DNA of 64,000 nucleotides from Chloroflexota bacterium (lineage in GTDB: Bacteria; Chloroflexota; JAJPGV01): NCBI GenBank assembly GCA_021325635.1, contig JAJPGV010000055.1, forward strand, positions 1-64,000. The letters are read 5' to 3'. Below, in pieces: positions 59,319 to 64,000 of the stretch. Within the stretch, counting starts at the first letter, position 1. Every line of letters begins with the position of its first letter. Below the pieces are notes generated by a model. That model saw nothing but the letters and a program-made list of their open reading frames with translations, had not been told where the DNA came from and did no database searches. Made by a program: the position numbers and the translations under genes.

Positions 59319-61889
59319 TCAGCGCGGATAGAGGTGCAGCGCGGTGATCGAATAGCGCGGGAAGGTGTAGATGAACTGTGCTCCGGAGGGAACGATCTTC
59401 ATGGTCGGCGGAGTATCCTGCGTGGCCACCGCCTGGGCGCCATCCCACACATAGTTGTCACCGCTCCAGGTGTAGGCCTCGGCCAGTGAGGCGATGCCGC
59501 TGCCGCCAACTGCAATCGGCGAGGTGAAGTCCGCCACCGGATCCTTGTTGATGACCATGAGGTACAGCGAACCATCTTGTGCCCGGCTGCCGTAGGCGGC
59601 AAGCCGATCCCTGCTCACGTCGCCGATGCTGGTGGCCAGCACGGCCTGTCCGAAGTAGTGGTGGTACATGTAGGCGGCCCAGTATCGAGCGTTTGGCTGC
59701 CGCAGGGTCTTCTGGGCCTCGATTTGTCCGAAGTACAGCGGCGTGCCGATGGCCACCGGCGAGCTGACCACGATGTCCAACCGGCGGGCCCTGGCTAAGC
59801 GCGTCGGGTCGACCGGGAAAACCAGCCGGTTCCAGCGTCCCCATACGGCGCTCAACGGCTGGTCGTGGTAGCCGTCGTCGATGCTGCCGTCGACGTTTTC
59901 GATACGCAGCCAGAAGGAGATGGCGCCGTTTCCCTTTTCCTGGGGAATGAACACGTCGGCCCGGATGCCGTCCACCGCGCTCCAATCGACGCCCGATGAG
60001 CGCGTGCCGGCTGAGGCGCCGCGGCCGGCGGCCTGCATGTCGCGCCCCAGGCCCGCGTTCGCGCCCGTCGAGCCGCTGTAGTCGACTGCCAGCGATACCC
60101 GTGTGCTGCCGGGAGGTGCTTGCCAGCTGGCAGTCATGGAGGCGCCGTTTGTGGCCGAGGCAAACCATCCCGCGCTCGTTTGCCCTGGGTTGAAACCGAA
60201 CATGGGCACCAGGCTGCCGTTGTTGGGGATCATGTTGCCGATGTCCCAAGCGTTGGCGAAGGTGAGCTGGCTCTTGGCCATCTGTCCCATCAGGTCGGCG
60301 GCGAACAGTCCGTCGCCGACGGGATAGAGGTTGTTGTAGTCGCCCCACTCGGATACGGCCACGCCGATCTGCCCGGCGCGAGCCGGCGCGAGCTCTTGAA
60401 TCCAGGCCCGCAGATGATCGACCTGCGTCTCGAGGTTGGATGGCACGGCCAGATACTCTGCTTCGGTTTGCCCCGAGTCATAGAAGTGCATGTCCATGAC
60501 GTCGACCACGTCACCGGCTTCCTGCAGGAAGCTGCGCATCCAGTTGCCGCGCCAGCTCCCATCCCCCGGAGCGCCGATGAAGCCGACGGGACCGGCGACC
60601 TTTATGCCCGGATCGACCAGCTTCATCTGCCGAGCGTAGACCCGGAAGATGGTGGCGTAGTCGTGCGCGGTAATCCAGTGCCAACCGCGTGCGCTGCGGT
60701 CGCGGATGTGTGAGCCCACCTCGGCCCCAAAGGGATTGAGCTCGTTCCCAATCTCCCAGTACTTGACGTGCAGTCCGAGCTTCTGGTTGAAATAGCGCAC
60801 CCATTCTTTGGCCTCGATAGCGCCGGGCATGACGTCGGCTTCGGTCAGTGTGTTGTTCGGGCCTGAAGCGCCCATCGAGCTGGCCGAGCCCACGTTGACG
60901 TCTACGATCAGCTGCGCCTGAGGGCCGAGGCTCATGACCCACCGGGCAAGCTGCGTGACGTCCACGGGCGGTGAGTGGTCGTAAACGTTGAGGTTGACGA
61001 ACACGGGGTAGTCCGTGGGCTTGGGGTCGCCGGTAACCCCTTCGCCCTTCACCTCGAAGCCCGGCGCCCAGCCGGAATAGTCGATGCGCCAGGTGCCGTC
61101 ACGGTTTCGCGCGGCCGGATTGATCGAGCCATCGGGCCGGCGCACCCCGTTGCCGTTCCAGTGATAGACGTCGGTGTTCAGCCCGCCGGGGATTCGAAAC
61201 GACAGGAAGCCGGCGTCTTTGGCCATGCTCGCGACGTTCGGGTCGGTTAGGAATGACGGCGGATAGTAGTAGGCGATGTTGTTGCCCCACAGCGACACCG
61301 CGTCGATGCTGCCTGTGACCTTGGTGGCGTCGACGGTGATGGTGGGTTGGACGGCCCGCAGGTTGGCGATGACGATGGGCGCCGGCATGGGGTCGTTGGT
61401 GTCCAGCACGAACGCAAAGCTGTGCTGGCCACTCAGCTGGCCGGCGTGCACCGGCCAGCGCAGATGGAACCAGCTCCCACGGGTGTTGATGAGCTGCACG
61501 GGCACGTCGCCGGTGGGCGCGCCATCGATCTGGATGCCCAGGCCGATAGGGGCAATTGCCGCCTGGTCGGGCACGTACACGTCGGCGCTGATCGTGACCA
61601 CGTTGTCCCAGGCTGCCGGTGGAATGGCCGACGTGCTGACTGAGGCATTCATTCCCCGCGACCCGCTGTAGTCGATGCGCAGGCCGCCACCTGGCGGGTA
61701 GGGGAAATCGCGTTCGCCAACCAGGCTCAGCGCGTTAGACGCGCCGTTGGACGGCGAGCTGTGAAAGCCGGCCGTGTCCGCGGCAAAGGCCCACAATGGT
61801 GTGCCGTCCGCGGCGGCGGCAGAGGGGAAGGATCCGGCGCCTGCCAGCGCGATCCCCAGCGCCAAGACAAGCGGCCACAGTCGTGACAT
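59319..61889 (-). CDS. secreted clan GH-A-like glycoside hydrolase
   Basis: This 856-residue protein has a signal peptide (to about residue 27). An N-terminal beta-sandwich (about 30-185) comes next, then a TIM barrel (about 195-620) with the likely acid/base Glu E383 in YWEIGNELNPF and nucleophile Glu E514 in AVSEWGDYNN. A second beta-sandwich (about 625-740) and a C-terminal beta region follow. The arrangement resembles GH39/GH51-like arabinofuranosidases or xylosidases. The substrate is unknown. It should act outside the cell. Downstream on the same strand are the DUF1800 and DUF1501 genes. Confidence 0.82.
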   Translation of the reverse strand: MSRLWPLVLALGIALAGAGSFPSAAAADGTPLWAFAADTAGFHSSPSNGASNALSLVGERDFPYPPGGGLRIDYSGSRGMNASVSTSAIPPAAWDNVVTISADVYVPDQAAIAPIGLGIQIDGAPTGDVPVQLINTRGSWFHLRWPVHAGQLSGQHSFAFVLDTNDPMPAPIVIANLRAVQPTITVDATKVTGSIDAVSLWGNNIAYYYPPSFLTDPNVASMAKDAGFLSFRIPGGLNTDVYHWNGNGVRRPDGSINPAARNRDGTWRIDYSGWAPGFEVKGEGVTGDPKPTDYPVFVNLNVYDHSPPVDVTQLARWVMSLGPQAQLIVDVNVGSASSMGASGPNNTLTEADVMPGAIEAKEWVRYFNQKLGLHVKYWEIGNELNPFGAEVGSHIRDRSARGWHWITAHDYATIFRVYARQMKLVDPGIKVAGPVGFIGAPGDGSWRGNWMRSFLQEAGDVVDVMDMHFYDSGQTEAEYLAVPSNLETQVDHLRAWIQELAPARAGQIGVAVSEWGDYNNLYPVGDGLFAADLMGQMAKSQLTFANAWDIGNMIPNNGSLVPMFGFNPGQTSAGWFASATNGASMTASWQAPPGSTRVSLAVDYSGSTGANAGLGRDMQAAGRGASAGTRSSGVDWSAVDGIRADVFIPQEKGNGAISFWLRIENVDGSIDDGYHDQPLSAVWGRWNRLVFPVDPTRLARARRLDIVVSSPVAIGTPLYFGQIEAQKTLRQPNARYWAAYMYHHYFGQAVLATSIGDVSRDRLAAYGSRAQDGSLYLMVINKDPVADFTSPIAVGGSGIASLAEAYTWSGDNYVWDGAQAVATQDTPPTMKIVPSGAQFIYTFPRYSITALHLYPR

Positions 61890-61981
61890 GTGGCGGAATT
61901 CTGGTAGCGCCGCCGGAATGTGTCAATTTGGTCACCGCTTTGGCTGTCTCGTCCGTGATCGGAGAGGGCAGAGCGAGCGGA

Positions 61982-62182
61982 CTAGGTAAGGCGCGCCAGC
62001 GTCTGGAGCGGCGTCTTGAAGTCGAGCTGGGGCAGCTGCAGAAGGAACCAGCCGTGGCCGATGAAGAAGGCGTACGCGACGCCGATGAGCGCCCAGCAGA
62101 CGAGGAAGGCGAGGGCGTATTGCCAGCCTGGCGTATGCTGCGGGGCCAGTGCGTATCGAGAACGAGACAGTTGTGTGGCCAT
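61982..62182 (-). CDS. small single-helix membrane protein
   Basis: This 66-residue protein has one clear membrane helix (about residues 20-45, ALAFLVCWALIGVAYAFFIG), a basic N-terminus with SRSRYALAPQ, and a short outer tail. It lies 39 bases downstream of tsaD on the same strand. No strong Shine-Dalgarno precedes the ATG. The composition looks like a real membrane peptide, but no family was recognised and it could be a chance frame. Confidence 0.5.
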   Translation of the reverse strand: MATQLSRSRYALAPQHTPGWQYALAFLVCWALIGVAYAFFIGHGWFLLQLPQLDFKTPLQTLARLT

Positions 62183-62221
62183 ATCCGCGTCTCAGCAAAA
62201 CGCAGGCCAGCTGCTGATGAA

Positions 62222-63250
62222 TTAAGCGGCCAGGCGCAGTCCGGGCTGAACGTCGAGATCGCCGCTGGCGAAGTCGCGCTGCAGGAAGTGGTAGTAGGCG
62301 GCCGAAGCAGACATGGCGGCGTTGTCAGTGCACAGCCAAAACGGCGGACAGTAGAAGGGGATCGCGAGCGCCTCACGGAGGCCTTCGCGCAGCGGTCGGT
62401 TGGCGGCAACTCCACCGGCGAGGGCAACCGATCGCACCCGCAGCCGCTGTGCAGCCTGCACGGTCTTGGTGACCAGCACGTCGACCACGGAGCGCTGAAA
62501 CTCGGCGGCTACCGCGGCTATCCAGGACGCGTCGGCATCGCTCTGGCCACTCATGAGCCGCAGCACCGCTGTCTTGAGCCCGCTGAAGCTGAAGTCATCG
62601 CTCCCCGGCAGCCAGGCGCGCGGAAGGACGATGTCGTTCTGTTCGGCTGCCGCCTCGGCGGCCTTCTGAATCGCAGGACCGCCTGGGTAGCCCAATCCCA
62701 GCAGCCTGGCCGTCTTGTCGAAAGCCTCGCCGGCTGCATCGTCGCGCGTCTGGCCTACCAGCTCGTAGTTGCCGTGGTCGCGCATCAGCACCAGCTCGGA
62801 ATGCCCGCCCGACACGATGAGCGCCAGCAGTGGGAACTCCGGCGGCGGTTGATCCTGGCTGGTTGACCGGTCGATGACCCAATTGGCGTAGACGTGGCCT
62901 TCGAGGTGATTGATACCGATCAGGGGCAGGTCGCGCGCGAGCGCCAGCGCTTTGCAGACGTTGACGCCTACCAGCAGCGATCCTGCAAGGCCGGGGCCAT
63001 GCACGGTGGCGATGGCGGAGATCTCCTCCCATCCTCCCGCCTGCTCAACCGCTTCTTCGACCACCGGCACCACCGTCAGCAGGTGCTCGCGCGAAGCCAC
63101 CTCCGGGACGATACCGCCGTAGCGGCGGTGAATCGCTTCTTGCGTGCTGGTGACGTTGCTGACCACTTGGCGGCCATTTCGGACAACCGCGGCTGAGGTT
63201 TCGTCACACGACGTTTCCAGCGCCAGGATGTTGACGGTGGGCGTGGTCAA
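62222..63250 (-). CDS. tsaD: tRNA N6-adenosine threonylcarbamoyltransferase
   Basis: This 342-residue protein is TsaD (Kae1/Gcp): ALETSCDETSAAVV at the start, EVASREHLLTVVPVVEEA, the metal-binding H-x3-H in NHLEGH (H115, H119), LIVSGGHSELV, and DDAAGEAFDKTARLLGLGYPGG. It transfers the threonylcarbamoyl group to A37 of ANN-decoding tRNAs, with TsaB and TsaE. The ATG overlaps the rimI stop (ATGA). The order upstream partial gene-rimI-tsaD is the common tsaB-rimI-tsaD arrangement. Confidence 0.96.
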   Translation of the reverse strand: MTTPTVNILALETSCDETSAAVVRNGRQVVSNVTSTQEAIHRRYGGIVPEVASREHLLTVVPVVEEAVEQAGGWEEISAIATVHGPGLAGSLLVGVNVCKALALARDLPLIGINHLEGHVYANWVIDRSTSQDQPPPEFPLLALIVSGGHSELVLMRDHGNYELVGQTRDDAAGEAFDKTARLLGLGYPGGPAIQKAAEAAAEQNDIVLPRAWLPGSDDFSFSGLKTAVLRLMSGQSDADASWIAAVAAEFQRSVVDVLVTKTVQAAQRLRVRSVALAGGVAANRPLREGLREALAIPFYCPPFWLCTDNAAMSASAAYYHFLQRDFASGDLDVQPGLRLAA

Positions 63251-63897
63251 CCGAGCTTACGGAGAAGGCTGCTCTTGAGCAGCCGGTAGTTATTCAAGAA
63301 CACGGGCGCGTTAATGGCCTCGGCCGTCATGATCAGGGCGTCCTCGTTGTTGTCACTGTAGTAGCGCCGGCGCAAGCCCGATTGCTTGAATCCGTACTTG
63401 AGATACAGGTTCTGGGCTACGGAATTCGATATGCGAACCTCCAGGGTCATCAGGCGCGCGCCAATCTCCAGCGACGTATCCACGAGGCCGCACAGAATCA
63501 GCTCGCCCAGGCCTTTGCCGCGGTATTCGGGCCGGACGGCAATGGTGGTGATGTGCGCCTCGTCGACCATGAGCCACAACCCGGCGTAGGCAAAGACCGT
63601 GGGCGGGCCCTCATGCTGCGGGAGTTGCTGCGCGGGGGTCAGCGCCCGTAGAAAAGAGAACAGCCCTCGAGACTCATCTCGACGCTCCTTTTTCGGAGCG
63701 GCGTGCGCTTGAGACGATTGGCTGGGATCGTGCCGGCGCACGACGATGTAGTGCGCGGTGCGGTTGTCCTGTAGCTCCCTCTTGTAGGCGTTCGACGGCC
63801 AGGGCAGGCTGAAGCTCTGACGCTCGATGTCGATGACTTCGGCGATGTCACCGACGGTCATGCGGTCCACGTAATAGGCTGCGGACGTTGTGGCCAC
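63247..63897 (-). CDS. rimI: ribosomal protein S18-alanine N-acetyltransferase, with insertion
   Basis: This 216-residue GNAT protein has VIDIERQSFSLPWPSNAYKREL, the acetyl-CoA loop ITTIAVRPEYRGKGLGELIL, and EVRISNSVAQNLYLKYGFKQ. These are all RimI segments. Between the first strands an extra stretch of about 45 residues (about 57-100, Lys/Arg/Glu-rich then QQLPQHEGPP) makes it longer than the usual 150. The start is GTG. Overlap with tsaD supports the assignment, and the acetylation target in this lineage is not certain. Confidence 0.88.
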   Translation of the reverse strand: MATTSAAYYVDRMTVGDIAEVIDIERQSFSLPWPSNAYKRELQDNRTAHYIVVRRHDPSQSSQAHAAPKKERRDESRGLFSFLRALTPAQQLPQHEGPPTVFAYAGLWLMVDEAHITTIAVRPEYRGKGLGELILCGLVDTSLEIGARLMTLEVRISNSVAQNLYLKYGFKQSGLRRRYYSDNNEDALIMTAEAINAPVFLNNYRLLKSSLLRKLG

Positions 63898-63898
63898 C

Positions 63899-64000
63899 TT
63901 AGGTGCTGGGGCTCCCGGCCCGCGTCGCCCCGGCTTCGGTCAGCTCGAGTGCCGGAGCTCCGGCCGCGCCGGCGTCCTGCGGGCTCGGCAGCATGTGCCG
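63899..64000 (-). CDS. 3' end of a gene upstream of rimI, possibly tsaB (partial)
   Basis: The minus strand is open from the window edge for 33 codons and ends in TAA just before the rimI GTG. The tail is Ala/Gly/Pro-rich (PALELTEAGATRAGSPST) and has no diagnostic motif. The position before rimI-tsaD makes tsaB the natural candidate, but the visible part cannot prove it. Confidence 0.4.
   Translation of the reverse strand, partial: RHMLPSPQDAGAAGAPALELTEAGATRAGSPST

Noticed and set aside
1-64000. mobile elements, CRISPR arrays, prophage
   Set aside because: No transposase, integrase, terminal inverted repeats, spacer-repeat pattern or phage structural genes were seen on either strand.

Overview
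The window is GC-rich, densely coded chromosomal DNA from a bacterium. The best guess is a member of the Chloroflexota from soil, sediment or water. This rests on the style of the proteins, not on a marker gene: many Sec or Tat lipoproteins with long Ala/Ser/Pro/Lys linkers, several paralogous Rieske oxygenases and UbiD decarboxylases, a NrfD-type membrane complex, and a DUF1800/DUF1501 pair. No rRNA, tRNA, CRISPR array, insertion sequence, integrase or phage gene was seen.

About 1-31.7 kb and 37.3-42.1 kb form a catabolic and uptake island for small, probably aromatic, carboxylic acids. It holds three Rieske oxygenase alpha subunits, three UbiD-family decarboxylases, an aldolase closely resembling trans-o-hydroxybenzylidenepyruvate hydratase-aldolase, a 4,5-dihydroxyphthalate-decarboxylase-like protein, two class II aldolases, a Gfo/Idh/MocA oxidoreductase, an SDR, a cupin and two PqqC/TenA-fold enzymes. 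Nine substrate-binding proteins are interleaved with these, with two fused double permeases and two MFS transporters. The repeating unit is a binding protein followed directly by a UbiD or Rieske gene. No ABC ATPase is encoded in the window. Also in this part are menA and a bluB-like gene behind a clear cobalamin riboswitch on the minus strand.

About 32.5-37.2 kb is a five-gene minus-strand operon for an extracytoplasmic electron-transfer complex. It contains a Tat-exported protein with four probable 4Fe-4S clusters, a NrfD-type quinol-interacting membrane subunit, a membrane-anchored Ig-like protein, a cytochrome c and a lipoprotein with two cupredoxin-like domains. No molybdopterin catalytic subunit is present.

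About 42.2-49.4 kb looks like an exopolysaccharide locus. It has a processive family-2 glycosyltransferase, a fusion of a GT39-like membrane glycosyltransferase with a GH8-like glycosidase domain, a proline-rich membrane protein, and a divergent secreted glycosidase-like protein.

About 49.4-64 kb is mixed: a broken methyltransferase, an orphan molybdenum hydroxylase large subunit, a lipoprotein, a HAD phosphatase, rnc, fabF, a DUF1501/DUF1800 pair, a secreted clan GH-A-like glycosidase, and the housekeeping pair tsaD-rimI with the end of an upstream gene cut by the window edge.

Starts were moved from the longest open frame where a Shine-Dalgarno sequence or signal peptide decided it. All functions are inferred from motifs and remembered family sequences; no database search was possible.
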